DNA from: Albifimbria verrucaria
Taxonomy: Eukaryota; Ascomycota; Sordariomycetes; Hypocreales; Stachybotryaceae
Length of the DNA stretch: 64,000 nt
Assembly (NCBI GenBank): GCA_020081605.1
Contig: JAHREC010000013.1
Span: forward strand, 6,386,001-6,450,000
Direction of reading: 5' to 3'
Shown here in pieces: positions 23,177 through 34,258 of the stretch; the first letter of the stretch is position 1, and each line of letters begins with the position of its first letter. Below the pieces are notes generated by a model. That model saw only the letters and a program-made list of their open reading frames with translations. It was not told the origin of the DNA and searched no databases. The translations under genes and the position numbers were made by a program.

Positions 23177-24620
23177 ATTCAATGGTGAGTTTTTGTAAAA
23201 TGCTGTCGTGGATAAAACTTGAAGGTTTGTTGTGACCTGAACCTCTTTTTACAGGGGAAAGATCTGAATAGATGAGAACACAACTTGTGCAAGGAACATT
23301 GAACGATACTGAGGAAGAGGAGGGGTATCCTCTCTTGGCGCTGTTTGCAACTGTTGGTCGTCCCGTTGCTTACCGACATCAGCCATGAGCGCGTTTAAGC
23401 CCAGATTTGCGAGACTTTAGGGGCTGCGACATGAAAAAGTCCCACTCTCTTATTTTAGTGACCTTTCTACAGTATGCTGAGTTATTCAATAATCACAGCT
23501 CCAAAAAGAGGAGAGAGGAAAGATACATATGAAAGAACATACTCAGAAACATATAAACTCCTGACGCTTCCCGTGGGCACCTTACAGTAATCAGCTACCA
23601 ATATTCGCACCACCAGAGGGATTATCCTCCCTCAGGACCACGTAACTCACAAACAAACCCTCCTCAATTAGCTTGCGAGGTAGAAAATATCAGCCCAGAT
23701 TGGAAGTAGGGGCGATAGATCAAATCGGGTTAGGCCTCCGAAATCCCACGGAATCCAAAGGATCCTGCTGTGAGTTGAGGAGCATGTGAGACCAGACATC
23801 TTAAGCGGGATCGTCGATGAGTACTACCACTTCCCGGCCAACAACTACAAGAACTCTTTAGGGCAGTATAAATCTTTGCTATACTCAGTATATCTTCGCC
23901 AGTTGCCTGCCACAATTGAGCGACAGTGGCGGAGCTTCAGCATCATAGAAGCGAGGCCATTCTCACCATATTGGCAAAATCTAGGATCCAGCCACCAAAA
24001 CTGAGAAGGCAAAAGAACATAGTAACAAGGGATGAGTCACTCCGGCGATCAGCGTAGACAACTGATTGATATAGGGTAAATGAGGGAGCTCAAAGCGTTT
24101 GGTTCGACTTGAAACCATAGTAAAATATTTGTTCTTCGCAGTAACGTATTCGATAGCAGATAGTCAAGTCTAGTCTTTCTTATGGGAATGGGTGCTTGTT
24201 GTTTTAATGACGACGACAATAATCTGGTCCACCCCGCCGTTAATGACAGCCATGAATTCACGATACCACAGCAGGACCAGCAAGTAAGCTAACCTCGTGG
24301 GTCCGCCAATAGATTTGGCATCAGCTTGGTCCAGAATCAGGGCCCACTCAAGCTGCATGATGACACCCTATGCTTAATGCTTAATGGACTGCGTGTCGTT
24401 CAGCAAGCCATGTGGGCATCAATCACAACAAGGGCGCATCTCAGCTAGTGAAGCTCCACAAAAGGCGTCGCGAACGTGCCAAGCACATGTCACAAAGCCA
24501 CTATGTGAACAAAGCCAAAGGGAAATATATAAATAATAACTTCAAATGAATTGATTCCATGACCAGTTGCATTTACAAGTCTTATATGCTTTTCACGATT
24601 CACAAATCTTCATAATCCAA
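23177..24620. other. Spacer; promoter of the IDO gene at its right end
   Basis: No supported gene. A plus-strand frame 23786-24004 and minus-strand frames at 24049-24358 look slightly protein-like but match no family. ATATATAAATAATA at about 24524-24537 is a probable TATA element for the IDO gene starting at 24621. Confidence 0.45.
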
Positions 24621-25923
24621 ATGGCTTTTGCCCGTGACCTCCTGAATGCCTACGGGCTCTCGAAAACTCGTGGCTTTCTGCCAAACCATATTCCGAAGCA
24701 ATCATTCGAGAACAGCTACTATTCCCTTGGGACAACCTGGTCAACAATCTACCGCATCTGATATCGTCCCACACACTCAGTCAACAAGTGGAAGCACTGC
24801 CACTGCTCAGCATTGATAAACTGTTATCCGACTCGGAATTGCAGCGTGGGTATGTAGTTCTTTCCTTCCTTGTCCATGCTATTGTTTGGGGCAGTGGAGA
24901 GGATGGCAAGGCAGTCGAATGCATTCCACCACAGATCACGGAACCGTATCTGAAGATATGTGAGATTTTGGGTATGCGACCGGTTTTAAGCTATGCAGGC
25001 TTATGCTTATGGAACTGGATACCCCAGTCTGCTGAAACGCCTACCACGGAGGGATTCTATGAGCTTTCACAGCTGAAATCGGTTGCTTCATTTATGAACT
25101 CACGAGGAGAAGATACGTTTTACCACGTCCCCGTACTGGTCGAAGCAGAGGGGGCCCACTGGTCCATAAGTTGTTGAATGCTCTCGATGAAGCAGAGGTT
25201 GGAAATATCACTGCTGTTACAGAGGCGCTGAACTACACGGCTGAAGTCCTAAAAGGGATGATTACGCACTTACCAAAGCTTTATGCTTCGCTCGACGCGA
25301 ATATGTTCTTCTTCCAGCTGCGCCCATTTCTAGCTGGGGGCAAGGGTATGGAAAACAAGGGGTTGCAGCATGGCTTCGTCTTTCAGAGAAGCGATGGGTC
25401 GGAACTGAAGTCCCGTCACATCGGCGGCAGTGCAGCCCAGAGCAGCCTCTTTCAGTTCCTAGACATCGTGCTTGGTGTCGAACACAAAAGATCTCAGGGC
25501 GAATCAGAGACAATTTTTGAGGTAAATCGAATCCATCTTTGTCTAGAAAAGACAATGTTAATGTTTGTGTAGGAAATGAGAGGATATATGCCTAGAAAAC
25601 ACCGCGAGTTTCTTGCTGCAGTCTCAGAGCGCCCGTCCCTCCGCTCGTTTGTTCAGACCCACAACTCGGACCCTCATCTGCCAGCGGCCTTCGAGGACAC
25701 GCTAACGCTGCTTCGTAAATGGCGTGCCAATCACATAGCTGTGGTATCCAAATATGTGGTCCGGCCTGCCAGGCAAGAAGCACGCCAAGAAAAAGTCTCC
25801 AGTGCTGAAGGGCATGATGACTTTGAGAGCTCACGAGGAGAAGACTTACAAGGAACGGCGGGATCTGCGTTAATTCCATTTTTAAAGCAGACTAGGGATG
25901 AAACTGTGGGCTTGGAATTATAG
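24621..25923 (+). CDS. Indoleamine 2,3-dioxygenase, two frame breaks
   Basis: IDO uses heme to open the indole ring of tryptophan, giving N-formylkynurenine for NAD synthesis. From the ATG at 24621: 'SKTRGFLPNHIPKQSFENSY', then 'PWDNLVNNLPHLI', 'QRGYVVLSFLVHAIVWG', 'RPVLSYAGLCLWNW', 'GGPLVHKLLNALDEAEVGN', 'NMFFFQLRPFLAGGKGM', 'GGSAAQSSLFQFLDIVLGVE' and, after an intron at 25522-25572, the heme-proximal signature 'MRGYMPRKHREFLAAV' with the His ligand. Single bases are missing near 24722 and in a G-run near 25150. The length of about 420 residues is usual. Filamentous fungi often carry several IDO paralogues, and this may be one of the divergent ones. Confidence 0.9.
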
Positions 25924-26871
25924 CATAGCGCTTATTTCAGAAAGAAAGAAATAATACAATGGGAATGACTACTTTACGAAGATCCTGTCAATAACCATGA
26001 ATCCCAAAGGTTCACAGATCCCATTCCTTCAAGAGCTTCAATATAGGCGGTAAGGTACCACAAAGATGGTGTTTCATACCTAGTTGGTGTGATGAGCCCT
26101 GTAAGTAATCAGGGTCATAATCAGATCTTCGCGCATGTTGCTTCTGAATTTGGAATGGTCTCAGCAGGCAGCTCCACAACATACAAATCCGATCTTCTTC
26201 TCAAGGAATAGACGCTATCAAGGATAAGTAAGCCACAAGGCTTATGTTGGAACAGATTCGTTAAACATACGTACGTGGGTAATGGTCTTTGATCTCCTAT
26301 CTGGGATGCAATTCCCGCCTATTATTCCACCTGGTCGAGCCCTCCCCAGATTTCTCGCGTAGATCCACGGCTCTCATGGGTTCCTAACTTTAGTAATTGC
26401 ATGGGTGTTCAGAACCCGCCAATGGAAGCCCATTGTCCAAGAGAATCCGCGTCAAAGCGTGGCTATGTACACCCGGGCTCGCGCGCGAAATATAACCAAC
26501 GCGAAGGATTACGGCCGAGTTCATACAAGGCTGGGGATTTACAGGACAACGAATGAGTTGGTTTGCAGAAGGCGACGCGAATGTTGGTCAGGCTACTGCC
26601 GGGGCCAGTAAGGCCTACCCTGAATTGCAACCCTTTGTTGAGCGCCACCGGTAACATATAAGAGAGGATGCTGCCCACTTCCTACCGAGTCCCTTTAGAG
26701 ATTAATATCGTCATACTACTCCGCAGTAGCAACGGGTTCACACTGACGCTAGCTGCATTTCGTATTTCTTTCTACCAGCATCTTTATCCTTTCTTCTCAC
26801 TTTAAATCGGAACAGCATTGTTCAATTTTTTCGGTTTCTTTCTTTGGTTTTATCCCATCCAGTATTTCACG
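25924..26871. other. Spacer and 5' region of the DUF2306-like gene
   Basis: No coding pattern. The last 150 bases before the ATG are pyrimidine-rich, as in fungal promoters and leaders. Confidence 0.45.
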
Positions 26872-27988
26872 ATGGCTGTTACTTCTTCAAGGCCCCCAGC
26901 CAACGGCTTCGTGGCAGTCATGCGCAAGGTCTACAACCCCGTGGGCTTTGCCAAAGGCTACAACTTCGTTCTCTTCTTCATCTTCGCTGGCGCTCTCATG
27001 GGTTTCTCGCTCTCCCGCATGATGTATCTCGACTACTTTAACATTTTCTGCGGTGAGGATGGTGCAGTGCCCGGAGAGTGTTACATGTACACCAAGAAAG
27101 AGATTCACCAGCTCGGCATCAGATTGCATCTATACACTATCATCCCAGCTTCTTTCCTTGCGTGCCTCCAATTCATTCCGATTCTTCGCCGCAAAGTCAC
27201 CATTTTCCATCGAGTCAACGGTTACGCAGCCATCATACTGAGCATCGTGGGTTGCGCAGGCTCTCTTATGATCGCCCCTGTCTCTTTTGGTGGTAGCCTC
27301 GAAATTAGAGTATATATTGGCTTGTCGACTATTTTGTTTCTCGGCTCCATGGGCCTGGGAGTCTACAATATCAAGAAACTCCAGCTTGAGCAACACCGAG
27401 CATGGATGCTGAGAGCATGGTTTTACGTATGTGTTGCATTCAACTTTACTATACTTTACAAACTCACACTGGACAGGCCGGCGCAATTATTACAACTCGC
27501 TTCATTATGATTATTGCAGCAAACATCATATCCATGGACGGCGTCGACCCCGTGTACCAAGCCATGCCCTGCGACAAACTCAACAGTTTTTACGACACTA
27601 CTTCGGAACTTCTGGAGGCACACCCTATTTGCGCATCCCTCAGTGCTAGATCATCGGTGAAGGCGGATATGAACGGCACCGTTGACGAAGTTGCTGCAGC
27701 CCTGAACTTAGCCTTCAGCATGGCTGTTTGGCTAGCCCTTGCCATTCACGCCATTGGCATAGAGATCTATGTGAGTAACCGGACATCCGACATCGTTTTT
27801 GAGAGTTTAATGACTGACCATACTAGTTGCGACTGACACCGGCAGAGTTCGAACGCCTTCGTGAAATATCCTACAAGCGCCAGGTCGAAGCTGGGTTTAA
27901 AAACCCTGGCCGCGCTGGTCTCACGGTCGACCGTCTGGGCGATTCTGAAGAATGGGTTCCGATGAACCTAGATGGCGTTAGCAAGTAA
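26872..27988 (+). CDS. DUF2306-like integral membrane protein
   Basis: Exons 26872-27426, 27477-27770 and 27827-27988 join in phase without breaks into about 336 residues. The ATG at 26872 (context CACGATGGCT) was chosen over the upstream TTG-initiated frame. Hydrophobic segments include 'NFVLFFIFAGALMGFSLSRM', 'LYTIIPASFLACLQFIPIL', 'RVNGYAAIILSIVGCAGSLM', 'VYIGLSTILFLGSMGLGVY', 'AIITTRFIMIIAANIISM' and 'AFSMAVWLALAIHAIGIEIY'. The 'QFIPILRR...FHRVNGY' pattern followed by 'EQHRAWMLRAWFY' is typical of fungal DUF2306 proteins related to heme-binding four-helix membrane proteins. The cytosolic tail is charged. The function is unknown. Confidence 0.85.
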
Positions 27989-29203
27989 AACATGGCAAAA
28001 GGATACTGCCGTTCAGATCCCGTATGAGATGTTTCAATGGGTTGCGTTCATGTCAACACTTACGCCAATCCTACACACACTTGCCGGTTCCAATGCCTCT
28101 CCATGCAACGGGCGGGACGCCTAAATTCACCTAGATTGTATTTAAATGAGCTTTAACATAACAAATCATCCCCTTTTCGCTTCACTTGAATCCATATGTA
28201 TCGATACATTTTGATTTCAGTCATCATGTTTCTTGAGACAAATATTGAAGCAGGCGTAATGCTTAGTCGACTCGTTGTCTTCAATCATGACAAATGTTTG
28301 TCACACAGCGCAACAGGGGAGCAAATATGACGTATAGATAATGCAGGGCTGGGCTGCTGAAGACCCTGGTTTACGTATTGTTGAGAAGCCTGTGTGTCAG
28401 TGACCACTGCCTCATGCACGGTGCGATCAGTTACAGACCTCACAGAATTTAGCTTCGCTATGACTCAAAATGGCCCTTGTTCCAAACTCCATCTTTCGGG
28501 CGTCTCGTAAGTTCGCGTCTTCAAACTCATAGCGAAGGAGCGAAGTTAAAATTGCTACCCCTGATTATCTCAACTGTGTTACACATTCACAACCTGGAGG
28601 ATTTGAACCTTGCTTCCATGATAAATGCTGACTTCCTTTGGGGGTAATGAGCTACTAAATGTTCTAAATAGCTTCTATGATCATTCGCATTCGACCTATG
28701 GGTTAGCTTAGACTTAGCCACTGTCACTTTAGCCCCAGTGAAGCCCATGTGTAATCTTATAAACTTATCAATAAGCATGTGCGACTCCGGCCGCACAAAC
28801 TACTAAGTAAGCTTAAGTTTCCACAAAGAGGCAAAGATATACAAAACTATGCAAAGCTATGACCCCAAGATATGCGCTTCGCCACTTGAAGTGGTTGTAA
28901 GCAAATATGGCGCTGGTTGGTAAATAAGCGAAGTCAAATGATTGGGTGACATGTACAATTCCTCCGTAGGGATGGTATGAGGAAACCAACAGTACCAACG
29001 AGATCCAGTTTCCAGTCTTATTCATTGGCAATCAGACGGAGACGATAGTTAAGGAGCAACAGCAAGCATCCACGTATGTTCTGTATAAATACACCTCCGT
29101 TCCCGGAGCCAAATGTATTGTCATCTCCCAGCAATCAACAGGAAACAGAGCCCCTCCTTTGAGCGATACATTACAAAAACAACTCGAATATTCTAACTCG
29201 AAT
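27989..29203. other. Spacer; promoter of the secreted glyoxalase-like gene
   Basis: No supported gene. A tRNA-like fragment at about 28590-28660 was examined and rejected. TATAAATA at 29084-29091 lies 113 bases upstream of the next ATG. Confidence 0.45.
29084..29091 (+). promoter_or_regulatory. TATA box of the secreted glyoxalase-like gene
   Basis: A consensus TATAAATA lies 113 bases before the start codon at 29204 in otherwise unremarkable intergenic sequence. Confidence 0.5.
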
Positions 29204-29920
29204 ATGCTATTCAAACGGTCTTTTCTAGTAGCTTCGTTGGCTACTGTGGCATTGGGTTGTCAACCGGATCCATCCCAGGGATGCAACCCGAAAGAGGGAA
29301 AATGTAAAGCTCCGTACATGATGAAAGGCCCCGAAGGTTCTGACCCAGAGACGACGTCATATTTCATCAATCATATGGCCTTGACTGTGAACGACCTAAA
29401 TCGCAGTTTGGACTTTTATACGAGTGTCTTTGGTATGCGACACATGTTTACCTACCAACTTACTGAACATGTGTCTTTCACATACATGGGCCATAGCGCA
29501 GGGGGCAGAAACGGCACAGGATATCAGACGACCGAGGACTTGATCCGATACAAGAACAATGGCTATGGGCGAATAGAGCTTGTGCATTTATCCACGCCAA
29601 AGAAGGAAATGCCAGGTCCGGACATGCTCCCAAGCACTCTCAATCACATCGGGATCATTGTTCCGAATACCACAGCTACCCAAGAGCGTTTGCAGAAGAA
29701 GAACGTGAGAATCTTGAAGAAGGTTGGAGAGCCGATGCCCAAGGACGGACCACTGGCCAACCCATACTTTCTTGGTGATGCGTCAAAACTGCATCCGAAA
29801 GAGTTTGCAACGTTCCAGGATATGATGACTGAGGTCAACAAATTCAACATCTTCGCATTGGACCCTGATGGAAATTTGCTGGAGATTCTGCCCGAGGATG
29901 AGGGGGACATGTTTGGTTAG
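29204..29920 (+). CDS. Secreted glyoxalase I-type (VOC superfamily) protein
   Basis: One intact exon of 238 codons. A signal peptide 'MLFKRSFLVASLATVALG' is followed by a short Cys-containing segment ('CQPDPSQGC'). A lactoylglutathione-lyase-like VOC fold comes next: 'FINHMALTVNDLNRSLDFY' (metal His in the first beta strand), 'YGRIELVHLSTP' (Glu), 'LNHIGIIVPNTTATQERLQK' (second His) and 'IFALDPDGNLLEILPED' (second Glu). All four metal-ligand positions therefore look present. Cytosolic glyoxalase I detoxifies methylglyoxal; an exported form is unusual and its substrate is unknown. An upstream in-frame TTG was ignored because it would bury the signal peptide. Confidence 0.85.
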   Translation: MLFKRSFLVASLATVALGCQPDPSQGCNPKEGKCKAPYMMKGPEGSDPETTSYFINHMALTVNDLNRSLDFYTSVFGMRHMFTYQLTEHVSFTYMGHSAGGRNGTGYQTTEDLIRYKNNGYGRIELVHLSTPKKEMPGPDMLPSTLNHIGIIVPNTTATQERLQKKNVRILKKVGEPMPKDGPLANPYFLGDASKLHPKEFATFQDMMTEVNKFNIFALDPDGNLLEILPEDEGDMFG

Positions 29921-30589
29921 GACTAATTGTCTCTATGGGTTATTGTCGCCTTGCTGAGCCGCGGTTTTGACCTAGTCATATTCCTTCACTCGGTCAGACA
30001 AAGCTTGGGAATAGGCCCTTTGTTTATTTTTATTTTTTTATTTTCTTATTTAGACTTGCAGAATTGTACTGAAATTTCTTTGCCTCCCTTCAGATATTCC
30101 GTAGTATGGCTTGCTGCTATGCTTCTCCATTGGTCTCGACGCTATGAGCAATTGGATAGCTTATTACCTCGCAAATGAGCGATGATGTAATTGGCAAAAT
30201 ATGCTTAACATTTGAGAGCGAAGCAGTTAAATATATACTGACACACTAAATGAAAGGGTCTTGGATTTTAAACCGCAATAGAGGTAGCGGCATGGCATTG
30301 GCAGTCTATACGAGCGCACAGCCTATTTCGGGGACTAATCATTATCACGAAGGTGGCACAGCACCCTTGGCTTTATTGTGAGTCACAAATTTGGGCTATA
30401 GTAACATTACGTCCGTCAATAACAATTTAAGCAATCCATGCGTCTTCCTCGTAGTTTCTCATGGCTACTTCACTTGATTTTTTCTTTCTTTTTCTTTTTC
30501 TTTCTTTAATATTTAGGAGCATCGTCTAATGCTTTATCCATAGGTTTTCAACTCACTACTAGCGCGACCATACATCAAGCGTGCCCACA
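29921..30589. other. Spacer, low-complexity T/C-rich tracts
   Basis: Holds T-rich stretches (about 30028-30050) and a polypyrimidine tract (about 30476-30506), but no gene. The tract lies about 90 bases upstream of the ankyrin gene and may be part of its promoter. Confidence 0.5.
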
Positions 30590-32477
30590 ATGGAACCGCC
30601 ATCTTTACAGCAGCTACCAGTCGACTGCCTAAGAATCATTTTCAGGCAATGCATAGATTATGAATACAGCCGTTCAGCGGATTTGACCCATTTAATTCGC
30701 CTCCGACGAGTCTGTCGTAAGTTTTCGTACCCGTGTGACTGTGGCGTAAGGTAACAGTGGCTGGGAATAGGTGTCTTTGACTCCGAGATCATGAGTTTAC
30801 TCTGTGTCAGTGGATTAGTCTGGAGCATGAGAGGCAGCGAGGCAATCGTTGCTGCCAGAGCCCGGATAGAATCACATCCTTGCAAAGCGCTCTTGGGCGG
30901 AGATGCCTTGCCCTTTATAGCACGCTGCGTTATGTTGCGGCCCAGAGACAACATGAAGCCCTGGAACTCAGACCTGTTCACCCTCATCAACTGTGTGATA
31001 GATCAGATAATGTCGAAGAACAAGATCAGACATGATAATCATCTGGTCAGATATGAGTACATCTTGCAGCTTTGTCGCGCATCGCTGCAAACTAAAGATA
31101 ACATTGACCGAGACATTGGAATCTGGGAGGTTTTCTCACTGAGAGCACGAGCTCTATTCTTTCCCCAAGAGGAAACCATCACAGATGCGAGTTTTGCCAC
31201 GCATTTGCTAGTGGCACGAGTTCTTGTAAATGACCCTGGAATGACCAGCGAGTTGCGGAGCAAGATCTTGCAGAACGGACCAAAATCTCTGTCGCTTCAT
31301 AATAAAAGCTCGAAGAAGACGGTTTTTGGGGGTTTCTAGGAGCTGCCATCAGGTCGAGAAACGCCGACCTTGTATGCCTTCTTCTGGCTCACGACATCGA
31401 CATTTCATGCTACACAACGAAATCGAAGCGCAAGAAGCTAGCGTATGATCCATTTTTTCTCAAGCTTTCTATCTATACAGGAGATGCAATTATCGTTGAC
31501 GAGATTCTGCAACGACGCTTACTGGAAAAATTTCAGCCAACTAAGCTCGTTCTACAATCGGTCTGCTTGGGTCACACAGGCATCACCGATTCATTATTGA
31601 ACTATTGCTTTCCTACACAAGAACGCCTGAACTCAGAATACTTCATTGGTGATTTTTCTAAGGAATGGTATCATGGGAAGACACCCTCAGCGAAATATTT
31701 CTATGACTTTCAGGATAATCACGGAGCGAAAGTACTTCGTCGGAGCTTGCGAGAAGCCTGTATTCACGGAGACATTGACAGCGTTGCGTCTTTGTTGTCC
31801 TGCCAATTCACTAACAAAGGCTTCGATTTTATAGGCGAATGGAACAAGTTTGCTTCGGACAGACGACCCTCCAGTTGGCAGCTCCAAAAACTTGATTTAC
31901 ACAGGCGTCAGGCATTACCAGTAACAATATGCATCATCAAGGGAGAAATGGAGATTCTCAAATTACTACTTGACCACGGAGCGAACCCACACGCGGATCT
32001 ATATTATGCGAAGGAGAGACTGGTCTCTATGCCGTTACACCATCTGTGTATTCTTCGTTTTTATATCCAGAGATTTGGCCTATGGAAGTCTGCGCTTTTA
32101 GAGGAGATACGGAGATGGCGCATTTACTTTTCGATGCTGGTTTCAAGCTCACTACCAAGGACTGGCTGAAGATGGCTGGTCGGTTTTCCGGAAAGCAACC
32201 ATTCTCAAGTCCTGCGTACATTGAAAATGACTTCGATTGGACAACCCATTGGCTGAAAGTGCAACAATTTTGGCGTTGGCTAGCTGACAAGGAATTCTTG
32301 AACCCAAGTGAGCTCCTGGAGGAACAAGGGAAAATCAAGTCGATTCAGGCAGAGCAAAAATTAGGGAGGATCATGTCGCTTCATGCAGAGCAAAGCACTA
32401 CCAGCACCACTGGGTGGACAGACAGCTTGGATGAAGTTGAAGCATTCTTGAATGGATGTTTCAGTGATCCAGATTGA
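30590..32477 (+). CDS. Ankyrin-repeat protein with an F-box-like N-terminus, frame-broken
   Basis: Exon 1 (30590-30716) encodes 'MEPPSLQQLPVDCLRIIFRQ', which resembles an F-box start, and an intron leads to exon 2 at 30771. After a helical region, ankyrin-like units follow: 'LGAAIRSRNADLVCLLLAHD', 'TICIIKGEMEILKLLLDHGA' and 'EVCAFRGDTEMAHLLFDAGF'. One base is missing near 31325 (T/G-run) and another near 32030; with these the protein is about 610 residues. It could be a substrate adaptor of an SCF ligase if the F-box is real. That is inference, because the N-terminal match is weak. The C-terminus after 'AEQKLGRIMSLHAEQ' is polar and unstructured. Confidence 0.7.
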
Positions 32478-32750
32478 GTTCTATCTGGTAGTGTATTGCA
32501 CAATCCAAGTTTGTGCTTTGAGTGTCAAGCGTTCTTCCTTTGGATACACGGTCGGTTTGGCCTGGGTCGATTTACAGACGTGGATTACATCCTATATTTT
32601 TGTTTTTTTATAGAGCGCACTATATCATCGCATTTCTTACTTAGCATTCATTTAACAAAGGGAACTTGCATGTCAGGTGTCATTCAAAAGCCATAGTCTA
32701 ATGCAATAGCAACCCTTACCACATGCCCTTGGCTTTGATCGTGATTCATG

Positions 32751-33873
32751 CTACTTGAATATCCGCTTGAAATAACCGGAAAGATCCTTCTTTTTCCAGT
32801 CGTCTTTCTCTTCTCCTTTCTCTTCTCCTCCATCCTTGTCGTCGCCCCTTTCTTTGTTGTGCTTCTCCATTTCGTGGTGCGTATCCAGTTCCGTCGTGTT
32901 CTGTTTCATGACCTCCTGCGCAACTGAGACAGTGTCATGGCTTCCAGGAGATGGTGCGCCTTCCTGAATTTGGGGAACACCTGGTGCAGCAAAGAGGTCG
33001 GTGACTTTTCCGGGACCGAGGATTCTCTCATATACGGCCAGGGTTGTGCCGAAATCCTTTCTGGCGCCGACCTTAATGGCGTCAAGAAGGTGTAGGGCAT
33101 ATGTTTGGCAGTTGTTGGTGATGAGGTTATAGGCGGGCTTGTTCCTCGGATACTTTCGATTACAGATTCGCCTGAATATGATTAGCTGTACTCCTTGCAA
33201 GTTTATTTCGTCACATCCATCGGTATGCCATCACGGTTGGAAGACTCACCCGCTCGCCGGATTGCATCATCATTGAAGCGTGTCTCACCTACTGGAAACA
33301 GTTGCCAGTCCTCTCTATTGACTTTTTCATTTATGTAGATGACATCAAAATTCTCATCCTTGAAACAGTCATGTCAGTATAGGTCTCATTCTGTAACTCC
33401 TTTTTACTCACCATCCACAGCTGGTGAGCATAGTCTCCGACTAGCACCGCCCAGTGTTGCGTAGGATCCGGATACTTGTTAATTTTCTCCGTGATCAACT
33501 TTCCCAGTCCAGTCTCTTCGGCAAACCACTTTCCAGCGAAACCGCCAACTGGATGCCAGCCAACCTCGACTGGACGGGCCGGCCCATCCAGCACAGGAGG
33601 AGCCAGTGGAACGACATTAGGTTGGTGCCCCAAGCCTACAGCATGTTTCAAAGCCAATTCACCCTTAGCAAAGTTCTTGCGACTACATGCTATAGCAGTT
33701 AGTGAAGAGGATCTCAGGGGCGGTTTCGTCTGCGCGGGGCTTATGGGTGGGCGGGAGCAGTGTGGTGGGGAGTCTCGGCAACCAAAACACAGTGCTAGAC
33801 ATGAAAAGGCACCTACAAGAACTCGGCTGTCTTGTCGCGTTTCCTCTCCTTTTCGTTTTCTGATGTCGACATG
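32751..33873 (-). CDS. Uncharacterised fungal protein with a possible papain-like (LRAT/PPPDE-type) core
   Basis: Exons on the minus strand: 33873-33817, 33675-33412, 33358-33250 and 33171-32751. The core has 'EVGWHPVGGFAGKWF', 'HWAVLVGDYAHQLWM', then 'DENFDVIYINEKVN', 'ETRFNDDAIRRAGESVIESI' and 'AYNLITNNCQTYALHLLDAI'. A His in 'HWAVLVG' followed about 90 residues later by the Cys of 'NNCQ' is the arrangement of NlpC/P60, LRAT and PPPDE enzymes, so a thiol hydrolase or acyltransferase is possible. One base is missing near 33145. The tail is highly charged (Lys/Glu/Asp-rich) and ends 'LSGYFKRIFK'. Start and first intron (33676-33816) are in phase but less certain. Confidence 0.65.
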
Positions 33874-34258
33874 TTGTTGCTCACAACGAAGTGCAACTAT
33901 TTCGTGTATCAAGCTGGCGACCTTTCGCTTAACCTAGGAGTAGGGAAACGCATCGGGTCTCCATTCAGGAGGCCCCTGACAAGCTGAAACAACAAAAAGC
34001 GTCGTAAACAGATTAGTCAGCGTGGCCCGGCTGATGATGTTCCACACGAACTATTCACGCACCCACGCACGCACAATATGCCAACGTGGTCTAGGGTAGG
34101 CGTCTTATTGGAGATGGGGAGTGTCTCCTTTATCTTATCTTATCTCATCTAGTCATCTGGCACCTCTTATCTGAGTCCTCAACGGGGTCTACTTTAGCCA
34201 TCGTTTGGTCTCACAAACAGAGGACATCATCACGCCGCTGTGCCATAAATGAGTGGAA
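33874..34258. other. Divergent promoter region with a GATA-site cluster
   Basis: Non-coding stretch between the divergently transcribed papain-like-fold gene and the MFS gene. Four GATAA motifs on the minus strand are clustered here, listed separately. Confidence 0.5.
34130..34171 (-). promoter_or_regulatory. Cluster of four GATAA sites (AreA/NIT2-type)
   Basis: TTATC occurs at 34130, 34135, 34140 and 34167, so the minus strand reads GATAA four times in 42 bases. GATA factors such as AreA/NIT2 or siderophore repressors bind paired GATA motifs. The first three are also a tandem TATCT repeat, so the pattern could be a simple repeat. It lies 88-129 bases upstream of the MFS start. Confidence 0.4.

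Noticed and set aside
28590..28660. tRNA-like sequence on the minus strand with a GGTTCAAATCC T-arm-like motif and a TAGCTCA D-arm-like motif
   Set aside because: The T-stem pairs over only three bases, no proper D-loop GG or acceptor stem forms, and no anticodon stem could be placed. At most a degenerate tRNA-derived fragment.
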